From positions 1 through 64,000 of the forward strand of contig JACRIW010000090.1 of the NCBI GenBank assembly GCA_016215625.1: DNA of 64,000 nucleotides, written 5' to 3'. Source of the DNA: Candidatus Eiseniibacteriota bacterium (GTDB lineage: Bacteria > Eisenbacteria > RBG-16-71-46). Below the pieces are notes generated by a model, which saw only the letters and a program-made list of their open reading frames with translations, did not search any database and was not told the DNA's origin. The position numbers and the translations under genes were made by a program. Shown one piece after another: positions 37,942 to 47,837 of this stretch; the first letter of the stretch is position 1, and each line of letters starts with the position of its first letter.

Positions 37942-39158
37942 CAGGCGGTCTCCGAAGTCCACCAGCGGCGCAGCCGCACGCCGGAGTGCACGAGCCCGGC
38001 GGCGAGCACGATCCAGCCGAGCAGCGGAATCATCCAGCTCGCCATGAGCGTCACCCCGAGCCAGCCGAAGTAGAGGTTCTCCGCGGCGAGGGCACGCGGG
38101 TGCAACGTGAGTCCGTACTGCAGCCCCAGCGCGGCGACCGCGAGGCCGCATGCCGACCACGTGAGCACGATGCCGAAGCGCGCGCCGAGGGGCAGCCCCG
38201 CCGCGAGCAGCGCGTTCGCGACCAGCGCGGCGCCCAGCACGGCGGCGAGGGTCACGAAGCGCGCGCGCCACGTGTCGGCGAGCGACAGCGGCAGCGGGCG
38301 CATCGCCGCCGCCGGATCGCCGCACGTTCGCGTGATCGCCCACGCGCCGAGCGCGGTGGCCGCGGGCAGGAACGCCGCGAACGCGAGCGCGCGGCGCTGC
38401 AGCGGCTCGGCCGCGGCGAACCACATCGCGAGGCTCACGCCCACGAGCGCGAGCGCCGACGCCATGCGCGGCTGCGCCGGTCCCGGAGTGCGCGTGAGCG
38501 TCAGGTCGAGGCGTTGCAGCGCGCGCCAGCCACCCTCCGCGCGCCAGCGAGGCGCGCGCCGCTTCTTCGCGGTGGCCGCCTGTCGCGCGCTCGCGAGCAG
38601 CCGCACCGGCGCCGGCAGCGCCGCGTGGCGGCTGCGTCGCGCGGCGATCGCGCGTGCCGCGGCCGCGGCGAGGCGCGTGCACTCGATCCACGCGAGTGCG
38701 AAGAAGGCCGCGAGCAGTGCCAGCCACCACGCGGGCACGAGCCCGGCTCCAGCCACGAGCGTGGCGAGGGCGGGAGGAATCACCGCGAAGGCGGGCAGCC
38801 GCGATTCGCCGAGCAGGTGCCGCATGACGCGCGCGGGATCCACGGGGAGCGCGAGCCACTCGGAGCCCGGCACGCGCGTGGCGAGCGCGTCCTGCCGCCA
38901 TGCGGCGAGCGCTCCCGCGACGAGCGCCCACGCGGCCATCGCGACGGCGAGCCACTGCGCGCCGCCGAGGGTGCCGTGCGAGCGCACCCAGCCGTCAAGC
39001 GGCACGCGCGCCTGCCAGAAGAAGAAGCCCGACAGCAGCGCGGTCAACGCCGCGAACACCGCGCGCGAGCGCCCGTCGAGCGCGCGCCAGCGGCGCTCGG
39101 CGAGACGGCGTTCGAGCGCCGAGAAGGCGGCCGACTGGTCGGGATAGGTCGTGTGCAT
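37941..39158 (-). CDS. ABC-2-like membrane subunit
   Basis: 405 residues from ATG 39158; the longer open frame upstream is a shadow of the deacylase gene. About eleven hydrophobic segments in two halves around a basic central loop (ARQAATAKKRRAPRWRAEGG). No clear family motif, but its position in front of an ABC-2 ATPase with shared stop/start bases makes it the permease. Substrate unknown. Confidence 0.65.
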   Translation of the reverse strand: MHTTYPDQSAAFSALERRLAERRWRALDGRSRAVFAALTALLSGFFFWQARVPLDGWVRSHGTLGGAQWLAVAMAAWALVAGALAAWRQDALATRVPGSEWLALPVDPARVMRHLLGESRLPAFAVIPPALATLVAGAGLVPAWWLALLAAFFALAWIECTRLAAAAARAIAARRSRHAALPAPVRLLASARQAATAKKRRAPRWRAEGGWRALQRLDLTLTRTPGPAQPRMASALALVGVSLAMWFAAAEPLQRRALAFAAFLPAATALGAWAITRTCGDPAAAMRPLPLSLADTWRARFVTLAAVLGAALVANALLAAGLPLGARFGIVLTWSACGLAVAALGLQYGLTLHPRALAAENLYFGWLGVTLMASWMIPLLGWIVLAAGLVHSGVRLRRWWTSETA

Positions 39159-39239
39159 GCGGGTGGCATTGTAAAGGATGGGCGCCGGCGTTCCGCACGG
39201 GCTTTGCCCCGGCGCGGGCCCGGATGGCACCATCGCGGC

Positions 39240-40157
39240 ATGACCTCCCCGCACCGGCTCGTGTGGTCCCCGGGCTACGCCTGCGACATCGGTCCGCACG
39301 TGTTCCCGACTTCGAAGTACGCCGCCGTACGCGACACGCTCGTGGGCGAAGGGCTCGTGCGCGCCGGCGACGTGCTCGTGCCGAAGCCGCCGTCGCGCGC
39401 GCTGCTCGCGCTCGTGCACGAGAGGGCATACCTCGACGACCTCGAGGCGGCCGCGCCCACACCGCGCACGCTCCGCTCGGAGCTGCCCGTGACGCCCGAG
39501 GTGATCGCCGCGTTTTCGCTGTGCGCCGCGGGCACCACGCTCGCCGCACGGCACGCGCTCGCGACCGGCGCCGCGGCGCACGCGGGCGGAGGGCTCCATC
39601 ACGCCTACGGCGGGCATGCCGAGGGTTTCTGCTACGTCAACGATCTCGCCGTCGCCGCGCAGGCGATGCGCGAGGAGGGGCTCGCGCGCCGCGTCGCGAT
39701 CGTGGATCTCGACGTGCATCAGGGCAACGGCACGGCGTCCCTCTTTCGCGGCGTCCCCGAGGTGTTCACGCTGTCGCTGCACCAGGAGCGCAACTATCCG
39801 ATGCCGAAGGAGCAGGGCGACCTCGACGTCGGGCTCGAAGACGGCGCGGGCGACGACGCCTACCTCGAGGCGCTCGACGCCGCGCTCGAAGCCGTGTGGG
39901 CGCACGCGCCCGACCTCGTGCTCTACCAGGCCGGAGCCGATCCGTTCCACGACGACCAGCTCGGCGGGCTCGCGCTTTCGTTCGAGGGGCTCGAGCGCCG
40001 CGACCGCCGCGTGATCGACGGCTGCGTCGCGCGCGGCATCGCGGTGGCCGTCACGCTCGGCGGCGGGTACGCTCGCCGCACCGAAGACACGGTGCGCATC
40101 CACGCCACCACCTGCCGGCTCGCGCTCGAAGCGCCGGCCCACCGGAGAAACGCATGA
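39240..40157 (+). CDS. Histone deacetylase-like (HDAC superfamily) hydrolase
   Basis: 305 residues from ATG 39240. The zinc amidohydrolase motifs are intact: GGGLHHAYGGHAEGFCYVND (catalytic His pair), DLDVHQGNGTA (zinc Asp/His), YQAGADPFHDD (zinc Asp) and LGGGYA. Bacterial members deacetylate small polyamines or proteins; the true substrate is not predictable. Overlaps corA by 4 bp (ATGA). Confidence 0.9.
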   Translation: MTSPHRLVWSPGYACDIGPHVFPTSKYAAVRDTLVGEGLVRAGDVLVPKPPSRALLALVHERAYLDDLEAAAPTPRTLRSELPVTPEVIAAFSLCAAGTTLAARHALATGAAAHAGGGLHHAYGGHAEGFCYVNDLAVAAQAMREEGLARRVAIVDLDVHQGNGTASLFRGVPEVFTLSLHQERNYPMPKEQGDLDVGLEDGAGDDAYLEALDAALEAVWAHAPDLVLYQAGADPFHDDQLGGLALSFEGLERRDRRVIDGCVARGIAVAVTLGGGYARRTEDTVRIHATTCRLALEAPAHRRNA

Positions 40158-41113
40158 TCCACGCCTGGACCGCGACCGCCACCGAAGCCCGCCGCACCGA
40201 CGCCGAGGGCGCGTGCGCGATGCTCGCGAAGGGCACGGAGAACGTGTGGCTCGACTTCGAGGGTGAGGACGAAGCCGCCGTGCAGCGGCTGCTGCGGCCG
40301 CTGGGCATTCACCCGCTCGTGCTCGACGACATGGTCAGCCAGGTCAACCGGCCCAAGGTGGACGACTACGGCGACTACCTCTATCTCGTCGTGCACTCGG
40401 CGCGGTGGGAGAAGGACGAAGAGCGCCCGAGCACGCGCGAGATCGACATCGTCGTCGGGACGCGCTCGCTCGTGACGTACCACGACGGCGACACGCGTTC
40501 GGTCACCGCCGCGGGCGCGGTGCTCGCACAGCGTCCGGCGCTGCTCGGCAAGAGCCCCGCGCAGCTGCTGCACTTCGTGCTCGACGTGCTCGTGGATCAC
40601 TACCTGCCGATCATGGATCACATCGCCGAGCACGTGGACACGCTCGAGGAGGAAGTGTTCCAGAGCGACGGCCGCGACATGTACGAGCGCATCATCCATC
40701 TCAAGCGCGGCATCGCCGCGATGCGCCGCATCGTCGGGCCGCAGCGCGACACGATCCTCGCGCTCACGCGCGACGAGTTCCGCGCGATCCCGGCCGAGAT
40801 GCGGCCGTACCTGCGCGACGTGTACGACCGGCTCGCGCGCGTGTCGGACCTGCTCGACTCCTTCCGCGACGAGATCGCCGGCCTGCTCGAGCTGCACGTG
40901 TCGATCGTCTCGAACCGCATGAACGAAGTGATGAAGCGCCTCACGGTCATCGCGACGATCTTCATGCCCCTCACGGTCGTGACCGGCTACTTCGGCATGA
41001 ACTTCCAGCTGGCGGAGTTCGGCTGGAAACACGGCGAACTGTTCGCGCTGGGGGTGCTGGCCGCGACGGCGGCGGGCACGTGGTGGTACCTGCGCGCACG
41101 GCGTTGGTACTGA
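40154..41113 (+). CDS. corA: CorA-family divalent metal transporter
   Basis: 319 residues. Acidic cytoplasmic N-terminal domain, long stalk helix, then two C-terminal membrane segments (LTVIATIFMPLTVVTGYFGMNF and FALGVLAATAAGTWWYL) with the GMN selectivity motif in GYFGMNF. Imports Mg2+ or Co2+ as a homopentamer, or Zn2+ in the ZntB branch. Translationally coupled to the deacylase; whether they share a function is unknown. Confidence 0.93.
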   Translation: MIHAWTATATEARRTDAEGACAMLAKGTENVWLDFEGEDEAAVQRLLRPLGIHPLVLDDMVSQVNRPKVDDYGDYLYLVVHSARWEKDEERPSTREIDIVVGTRSLVTYHDGDTRSVTAAGAVLAQRPALLGKSPAQLLHFVLDVLVDHYLPIMDHIAEHVDTLEEEVFQSDGRDMYERIIHLKRGIAAMRRIVGPQRDTILALTRDEFRAIPAEMRPYLRDVYDRLARVSDLLDSFRDEIAGLLELHVSIVSNRMNEVMKRLTVIATIFMPLTVVTGYFGMNFQLAEFGWKHGELFALGVLAATAAGTWWYLRARRWY

Positions 41114-41432
41114 GCCGCTGCGTTCCGCGGGCGCGGTTCACCATCGCATCGAACAGAAGAGGGGGGGCCCCTTCCGTGCACTCGAGGGGGTCACACGCAG
41201 GGCAAGTGTCCCGAGTGCCCCTGCAGCTCCCTTTCCGCGTGGTTCTCTGCTCGCAACGCGACCCACCTCGCTCGTGAACGTCGCGTGATCGCGGCTTCGA
41301 ACAGGCCCCGTGCAGCGTACGGAACCTCGGATCGGGTATGAGAGCTCCCTGCCAAGGAGGTCTCTCTGCCCAGCTGCACGACCATTGTGTGTCCGAGCCC
41401 CGGGAGCGTCAAGACCTCGATTGCGTGGGGGG
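41114..41432. other. 319-bp convergent gap able to fold into nested hairpins; possible structured RNA
   Basis: No coding region is supported. Complementary segments nest: GGCT(T)CG 41293-41299 with CGAGCC 41394-41399, CGTGCAGC 41309-41316 with GCTGCACG 41373-41380, and GAGAGCTCC 41340-41348 with GGAG(GT)CTCTC 41356-41366. A further hairpin is ACGCGAC 41256-41262 with GTCGCGT 41280-41286, and GGGCA/TGCCC spans 41200-41220. No tRNA, tmRNA, RNase P or SRP signature was recognised; strand is undetermined. Confidence 0.25.
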
Positions 41433-42629
41433 CTATTTCCGGGCGGGCGCCGCCTGCGGCGGCGCGCCCTTCGCGGGGCCGATCACCTCGAACTCGGCGT
41501 CGTCCATCCACACGGTGCCGCGGAACGGCGCGGGCACGTACACCCACGGCCACGTCGTGAGCGAACCCTCGGGCATGTCGTACTCGATCTGGAGCTTCGT
41601 CCAGTCGAACGTGTTGCTGAGCATGTCGTAGATCGCCGAGCGCTTCGGGCCCGCGGCGGAGTGCGCGAACACTTCGAGGTACGCCGTGCCCACGAGGCTG
41701 TCGGCCTTGAACCACGCCGACAGGCGCACGCGCTTGCCCGCGAGATTGCGCGCCGGCAACGACTGCGTGACGCCCGAGCGAGTCGAGACGACGCCGTCGT
41801 TCATGTTCTCGAGCCGGATGCTGTAGCGGCCGGAGTGCGCCACCGTCGAGTCGAGCTCGACGCGCGCGCCCTCGAACGGCGGGCACACCCACTCCCACGC
41901 GAGGCCACCGTTCTCGAAGCCGGGATCGGCGAAGAGGTTGCCCTTCGGCGCGGCCGCGAGCGCGGGCGCGGGCTCGAGCGTGAGGCTCGCGTCGTCGAAC
42001 ATCACCTGGCCGGTGCCGAACAGGCCGCAGCGGACGAAGATCACGTTCACGCCCACGGGGATGTACACCGCGGCTTCGCGCTTCACCCAGTCGGTCTGCG
42101 CGTCGGTGAACGTGAGGCGCTTCCAGCCGAGATCGATGGACGGATCGTCCACGCGCTTGATGTTGAGGCGCCGGCGCGACTCGTCGCGATCCACGCCCCA
42201 GATGCGCGCCATCTTCGAGGCGGTGTCGCGGTAGGCCTGCACCATCACGTAGGCGCGGCCCTGGAGACCGTTGCTCTTCGTGTACACCGAGAAGCGCGCG
42301 ACCTTGCCCCACATGTCACGGCTCACGAGCAGCGTCTGGCTCCAGTTGTGCGCCATCGGGAACACCGTGCTCGTGTTCGCGATGTTCACGGAGTACTTGC
42401 CGCCGTGCGCGAAGAGCGTGTCGCGGCCGAAGAACACCGTGGGGATCTCCGCGAGCGACGTGTCCCACGCCGCGGGCATCCAGTCGTGCGCGGGAAAGCC
42501 GCGCTCGAAACCGGGATTGCCGAGCAGGTTGCGGGGCTTGGCCGGGGCGGCGGCGTGCGCGACCGAGAACGACGCGAACAGCACGCAGGCGAGGAGCGCG
42601 AGGAACCGGACGATCGGCTTCAGGGACAT
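41433..42629 (-). CDS. Secreted protein with two carbohydrate-binding-like (CBM4/9-type) domains
   Basis: 398 residues from ATG 42629 with a signal peptide ending AHAA near 27. Two jelly-roll-like repeats each begin with the same motif: NLLGNPGFERG (about 36) and NLFADPGFENG (about 230). Each continues with GGKYSVNI or SGRYSIRL and a W-rich strand. No catalytic domain is attached, so it may bind polysaccharide at the surface (inference). Frame upstream to 42830 has no signal peptide and is not used. Confidence 0.65.
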   Translation of the reverse strand: MSLKPIVRFLALLACVLFASFSVAHAAAPAKPRNLLGNPGFERGFPAHDWMPAAWDTSLAEIPTVFFGRDTLFAHGGKYSVNIANTSTVFPMAHNWSQTLLVSRDMWGKVARFSVYTKSNGLQGRAYVMVQAYRDTASKMARIWGVDRDESRRRLNIKRVDDPSIDLGWKRLTFTDAQTDWVKREAAVYIPVGVNVIFVRCGLFGTGQVMFDDASLTLEPAPALAAAPKGNLFADPGFENGGLAWEWVCPPFEGARVELDSTVAHSGRYSIRLENMNDGVVSTRSGVTQSLPARNLAGKRVRLSAWFKADSLVGTAYLEVFAHSAAGPKRSAIYDMLSNTFDWTKLQIEYDMPEGSLTTWPWVYVPAPFRGTVWMDDAEFEVIGPAKGAPPQAAPARK

Positions 42630-42810
42630 GGGGCTCTCTTCAGGAAGAGTCGAGTCGCGGACTTCGGTCGCGCCGCGCGGATGGGGCGTGGCGCAGGGGG
42701 GAAAAGTATCGGAAACCACGCGCCCGGCGGGCAAGCGCTTTCTCGCTTGCTTGGCCCCGCCGCGGCGCTCGGCTAGCCTGAACGTGTTCTTTTCTTCACA
42801 CGAGGTCGTC

Positions 42811-43650
42811 TTGAGCGAGTGGTTCTTCACATCGGATTTGCACGGACAGTCCGACTTCTATGAGCAGGCGCTGGCGCTCGCCGCGGAGCGCCGCCCGCGC
42901 GCGCTCCTGATCGGCGGCGATCTCGGGCCCCACGAGGGCGGAGACGGCGGCGTTCGCCGGCAGCGGTTGTTCCTCGAGGGGTTCCTCGTCGAGTTCGCGC
43001 GCCGCCTGCGCGAGGCCGTGCCCGGCATCGAACTGCTGCTGCTGCCCGGCAACGACGACTGGGGCGCGAACCACGACGTGATCGAGCGCCACGACGGCGA
43101 TTGCTGGCGATCGCTCCACGACCGCGTCGTCGAGGTGGACGGCGTGCACGTCGCCGGCATGTCGTACGTCCCGATCACCCCGTTCGGCATGAAGGACTGG
43201 GAGCGCTGGGAGGACGGCGAGCCCGAGGCGCCGCTGCGACTCGCCGGCTGGCGCAGCGAGGACGGGCGCAGCTTCGAGTTCGCGTTCGACCCCGAGCGGC
43301 GCACGCCGACGATCGCCGACACGCTCGCCTCGCTCGCGTCGCGCACCGACGCGTCCTCGACCGTGTTCGTGTTCCACTCGCCCGCGCGCGACACGCACTG
43401 CGACGTGACGATGTCCCGGCACCACGTGGGCTCGCGCGCGATCCGCGCGTTCGTCGAGCGCCGGCAGCCGCCGCTCGTGCTGAGCGGTCACATCCACGAG
43501 TCGCCGCGCGTCACCGGGCAGTGGCGCGACACGATCGGCCGCACGGTCGTGGTCAATCCCGGCCAGTTCGGGCACCCGGCGCTGGCGGGCGTGTGGTTCG
43601 ACCCGGCGCGGCCCGCCGCGACGCTGCGCCACACGACCCACGAAGGGTGA
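42811..43650 (+). CDS. Metallophosphoesterase (calcineurin-like)
   Basis: 279 residues from TTG 42811 (MSEWFFTSDLHG), with GAGG 5 bp upstream. Motifs are in order: TSDLHGQ, IGGDLG, PGNDDW (Asp replacing the common His), VFHSPARDTHCD and SGHIHES. A two-metal phosphodiesterase or phosphatase; the substrate is unknown. Divergent from the lectin-like gene. Confidence 0.85.
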   Translation: MSEWFFTSDLHGQSDFYEQALALAAERRPRALLIGGDLGPHEGGDGGVRRQRLFLEGFLVEFARRLREAVPGIELLLLPGNDDWGANHDVIERHDGDCWRSLHDRVVEVDGVHVAGMSYVPITPFGMKDWERWEDGEPEAPLRLAGWRSEDGRSFEFAFDPERRTPTIADTLASLASRTDASSTVFVFHSPARDTHCDVTMSRHHVGSRAIRAFVERRQPPLVLSGHIHESPRVTGQWRDTIGRTVVVNPGQFGHPALAGVWFDPARPAATLRHTTHEG

Positions 43651-43772
43651 GTCCCGCGGGGGCCGTGATAGGCTCCCCGGGTCGTGACTCGAAAACGCGC
43701 GCGACGATTCCGCGCGCCGCCGCATCGCAGGAACGACACGCTCCCCAGTCCCGCAGTCCTCACGAGGCAGCC

Positions 43773-44291
43773 ATGCGCATCCGGTTCCCGCTCCGTCCGC
43801 TCCTCCTCGCGCTCGCGTCCGTCGCGCTGCTCGTCGCATCCTCCCGCCCGGCGTCCGCCGGCAAGGTGGACTGGCGTTCGTGGGACGACGGACTCGCGCG
43901 CGCGAAGAGCGGCAATCGTTTCGTGGTCGTCGACGTGTACACGGACTGGTGCGGCTGGTGCCGCCGTATGGAGGCCGACGTGTACGCGCGTCGCGACGTG
44001 TCCGAGTACCTCGACTCGAAGTTCGTGACCGTGAAGCTGAACGCCGAGAGCGGCGAGCTCGTGCATCGCGGCGAGCGCTCGATGAGCGCGCGCACGCTCG
44101 CGTCGCAGTTCCAGGTGACGGGCTACCCGACGACGATCTTCCTGCGCCCCGACGGCGAGCGGCTCGCGAACGTGCCGGGCTACATTCCCGCGGAGAAGTT
44201 CCTGCTCCTGCTGCGTTACATCGGCGACGGCCACATGGACCGCGGCGAGAAGTGGGAAGACTTCGTGGCCGCCCAACCGAAGGCGAACTGA
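43773..44291 (+). CDS. Secreted thioredoxin-fold protein
   Basis: 172 residues with a signal peptide (about 1-29, ending ASAG). The thioredoxin active site is DWCGWC (CxxC) and the cis-proline is in TGYPTTIF. The thioredoxin_7/DUF255-like layout has EADVYARRDV after the site. Expected to reduce or isomerise disulfides in the periplasm. GAGG lies 6 bp before the ATG; the next gene starts 4 bp after it. Confidence 0.85.
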   Translation: MRIRFPLRPLLLALASVALLVASSRPASAGKVDWRSWDDGLARAKSGNRFVVVDVYTDWCGWCRRMEADVYARRDVSEYLDSKFVTVKLNAESGELVHRGERSMSARTLASQFQVTGYPTTIFLRPDGERLANVPGYIPAEKFLLLLRYIGDGHMDRGEKWEDFVAAQPKAN

Positions 44292-44295
44292 CCGC

Positions 44296-44898
44296 ATGGG
44301 ACTGCTCGACGGCGTCACGATCATGGTGGTGGACACGGAGACGACCGGGTTCGATCCCGCGAAGGGGGACCGGCTCGTCGAGGTCGCGCGCGTGACGATC
44401 GCGAACGGCCGGGCGGGCGAGACGTGGTCGAGCCTCGTGCATCCCGGCCGCGCGATTCCTCCGGACGCCGCGAAGATCCACGGCATCACGGACGCCATGG
44501 TCGCGGGGGCGCCCCGCTACGCCGAAGTCGGCCGCGCGCTGCGCGAGCAGATCGGCGACCATCCGATCGCGTTCCACAACGCGCCCTTCGATCTCCCGTT
44601 CCTCGTCCACCTGTTCCGCGAAGCCGGCGCTCCGCCGCTCGTGAATCCCGTCCTCGACACGCTCGGGCTGGCTCGCGGGCTCTGGGGTGTCGGCAGCAAC
44701 GGCCTCGGCGCCGTGGCGCAGAAGCTCGGCGTGACCGCGGGAACCGCGCACCGCGCGCTCGGAGACGCCACGACGACCGCGAACGTGCTCCTCGAGCTCG
44801 TGTCGCGGTGGGAGGCGAAGTTCGCGACGCGCTCCTTCGCCGAGCTCGCCGCCGAGAGCCTGGACATCATGCGGAAGACCTCCCGGCCGAGGCGGTGA
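44296..44898 (+). CDS. DEDDh 3'-5' exonuclease (DnaQ-like)
   Basis: 200 residues. All acidic residues of the DEDDh family are visible: VVDTETTGFD (Asp/Glu), HNAPFDLPFL (Asp) and HRALGDATTT (His/Asp). Resembles the epsilon subunit of polymerase III but has no clamp-binding extension I can identify; it may be the replicative proofreader or a free exonuclease. Cotranscribed with the thioredoxin gene. Confidence 0.87.
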   Translation: MGLLDGVTIMVVDTETTGFDPAKGDRLVEVARVTIANGRAGETWSSLVHPGRAIPPDAAKIHGITDAMVAGAPRYAEVGRALREQIGDHPIAFHNAPFDLPFLVHLFREAGAPPLVNPVLDTLGLARGLWGVGSNGLGAVAQKLGVTAGTAHRALGDATTTANVLLELVSRWEAKFATRSFAELAAESLDIMRKTSRPRR

Positions 44899-45007
44899 GC
44901 GCCCCGGCGGGCCCGCGCGGTTGCCACTCGCGCGCGGCCGCGCCATGATGTTCCGCCCCAACGGCCCGTCACCACCTCACGATCTCAGCGGTTCGAGGAT
45001 CCTCGTC

Positions 45008-45487
45008 ATGTCGTTGCCCGCCATTCCCGACGTCGGCCAGGAAGCCCCCGACTTCTCGCTCAAGGGCCCCGGCGGCGCCCCGCACACGCTCTCCGAGTGG
45101 CGCGGAGACAAGAACGTCCTGCTCGTCTTCTACCCGCTCGCGTTCTCATCGGTCTGTTCCCACCAGCTGCCCGAACTGCAGCGCGCCATGCCGCGCTTCG
45201 AAGCCGCCGACACGATCGTGCTGGGCATCTCGGTCGACAGCCACTACGCGAACGCCGCGTTCGCGCGTTCGCTCGGCGTGACGTTCCCGCTGCTGTCCGA
45301 CTGGAAGCGCGAGGCCGCCACGGCGTACGGCGTGCTGATTCCCGAAGCCGGTTTCAGCGGGCGCGCGTCGTTCCTCGTGGACAAGCAGGGCCGCATCGTG
45401 TGGCGCGAGGTGAGCGAGAACACGGGTTCGCTCGAGGACGTCCCGAGCATCGAGGACGCTCTCGAGACGCTCGCCCGGAAGGGTTGA
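45008..45487 (+). CDS. 1-Cys peroxiredoxin (AhpC/TSA, AhpE-like)
   Basis: 159 residues from ATG 45008, with GAGGA 7 bp upstream. The peroxidatic motif PLAFSSVC has the PxxxSxxC form with one cysteine only in the whole protein, so it must use an external thiol for recycling. APDFSLKG and ASFLVDKQGRIVW complete the fold. A thioredoxin is encoded two genes upstream but carries a signal peptide, so it is not an obvious cytosolic partner. Confidence 0.87.
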   Translation: MSLPAIPDVGQEAPDFSLKGPGGAPHTLSEWRGDKNVLLVFYPLAFSSVCSHQLPELQRAMPRFEAADTIVLGISVDSHYANAAFARSLGVTFPLLSDWKREAATAYGVLIPEAGFSGRASFLVDKQGRIVWREVSENTGSLEDVPSIEDALETLARKG

Positions 45488-45512
45488 CGGCGCACACCGC
45501 CGGGCCCGAGTC

Positions 45513-46868
<1,356 letters not shown>

Positions 46869-46899
46869 CCGGCCGCGGCGCCGCTCCGTCGAGCGCCGC

Positions 46900-47610
46900 T
46901 CAGCGGCTCTTCGCCGGCGCGAGCCCCATGACCGAGTTCAGCCACCGCACGAGCGGCACCATCGCCGCGAAGCGCTGCTCGACGAGCTTCGTGAGCTTCG
47001 CCGAGGTGACCTCGGCGTCGGTGAGCGGCGCGCCCACGGTGAACGACTGCAGCTTGAGCCACTCCGCCGCCGGATGATCGGCGTCGTAGCCGCGCGGCAC
47101 GCGCTTGAGTGCGCTCTCGGTGCTCAGCGCGCCGAACGCCTTCTTGATCGCGGGCGACGCGGCGGCCTTCGCGAATCCGCGCGGGTCGTCCGCGATCGCC
47201 GCACGCAGGCGCTGCAGCGCGGGCCGCGGCGGCATCCAGATGCCGCCGCCGGTCATCGAGGCGCCGGGCTGCAGATGGAAGTAGAAGCCCGCGCCGCCGC
47301 CGTGCGCCTCGCGCCCGACCTTGGACGAGCCGCCCGAGTGGAAGAACCAGCACGCCGCGTGCGTCTTGTAGGGCGACTTGTCGCTCGAGAACCGCACGTC
47401 GCGATGAATGCGGAAGACCGAGCGCTTCGGATCGCCCACGATCTCGGGCGCGATCTTCGCGAGGCGCAGGTCCATCTCGGCGACGAACTCGGCCATCGGG
47501 ATCTTGACGTGACTCTCGTAGTCGTCGCGGTGCGCCTCGAACCAGGGCTTCCTGTTGTTGCGCGCGAGGCCGCGGAGGAACCGCAGGGACTGCTCGTCGA
47601 AGTGGCTCAT
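46900..47610 (-). CDS. DUF2461-family protein
   Basis: 236 residues from ATG 47610 (MSHFDEQSLRFLRGL). Family hallmarks: NNRKPWFEAHRDDYESHV near the start, FRIHRDVRFSSDKSPYKTHAACWF, GGGAGFYFHLQPG and GGGIWMPP. DUF2461 proteins are widespread single-domain cytoplasmic proteins without a settled function. Convergent with the NtrC-like gene, 31 bp apart. Confidence 0.9.
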   Translation of the reverse strand: MSHFDEQSLRFLRGLARNNRKPWFEAHRDDYESHVKIPMAEFVAEMDLRLAKIAPEIVGDPKRSVFRIHRDVRFSSDKSPYKTHAACWFFHSGGSSKVGREAHGGGAGFYFHLQPGASMTGGGIWMPPRPALQRLRAAIADDPRGFAKAAASPAIKKAFGALSTESALKRVPRGYDADHPAAEWLKLQSFTVGAPLTDAEVTSAKLTKLVEQRFAAMVPLVRWLNSVMGLAPAKSR

Positions 47611-47768
47611 GGAACTCTCGTACGGAGGCAGGTGAGTGTCGCGCGGGGTGCGCGCAGGGTGGGCATGCGGACGCCCGCGCGCAAGGGCCGATTCGGGCCT
47701 TCGCGCGCCGCCACAACGGTTTGGGCGAGGGCCGGCACCTTCGCCGGCCCGCTGGCGCGAACGCCCAC

Positions 47769-47797
47769 TCAAGTCCCGGCGAGAGTCCGGCCGATAA
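47769..47797 (+). promoter_or_regulatory. FliA (sigma-28)-like promoter
   Basis: GCCGATAA at 47790-47797 equals the flagellar sigma-28 -10 consensus, and TCAAGTCC at 47769-47776 resembles the -35 (TAAAGTTT) with a 13-bp instead of 11-bp spacer. It lies 40 bp before ATG 47838. The spacer difference keeps this tentative. Confidence 0.4.
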
Positions 47798-47837
47798 CGC
47801 GCGCAGTCACTTGTCCTCGTCATCGGAGAGTTCCGTC

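Noticed and set aside
41293..41303. tRNA T-arm (TTCGAAC) in the corA gap
   Set aside because: The flanking bases do not pair into a T-stem and no acceptor or anticodon arm fits on either strand.
41338..41631. 97-residue plus-strand frame starting in the corA/lectin gap
   Set aside because: It runs antisense into the lectin-like gene, has no ribosome site or recognisable domain, and its composition follows the shadow frame.
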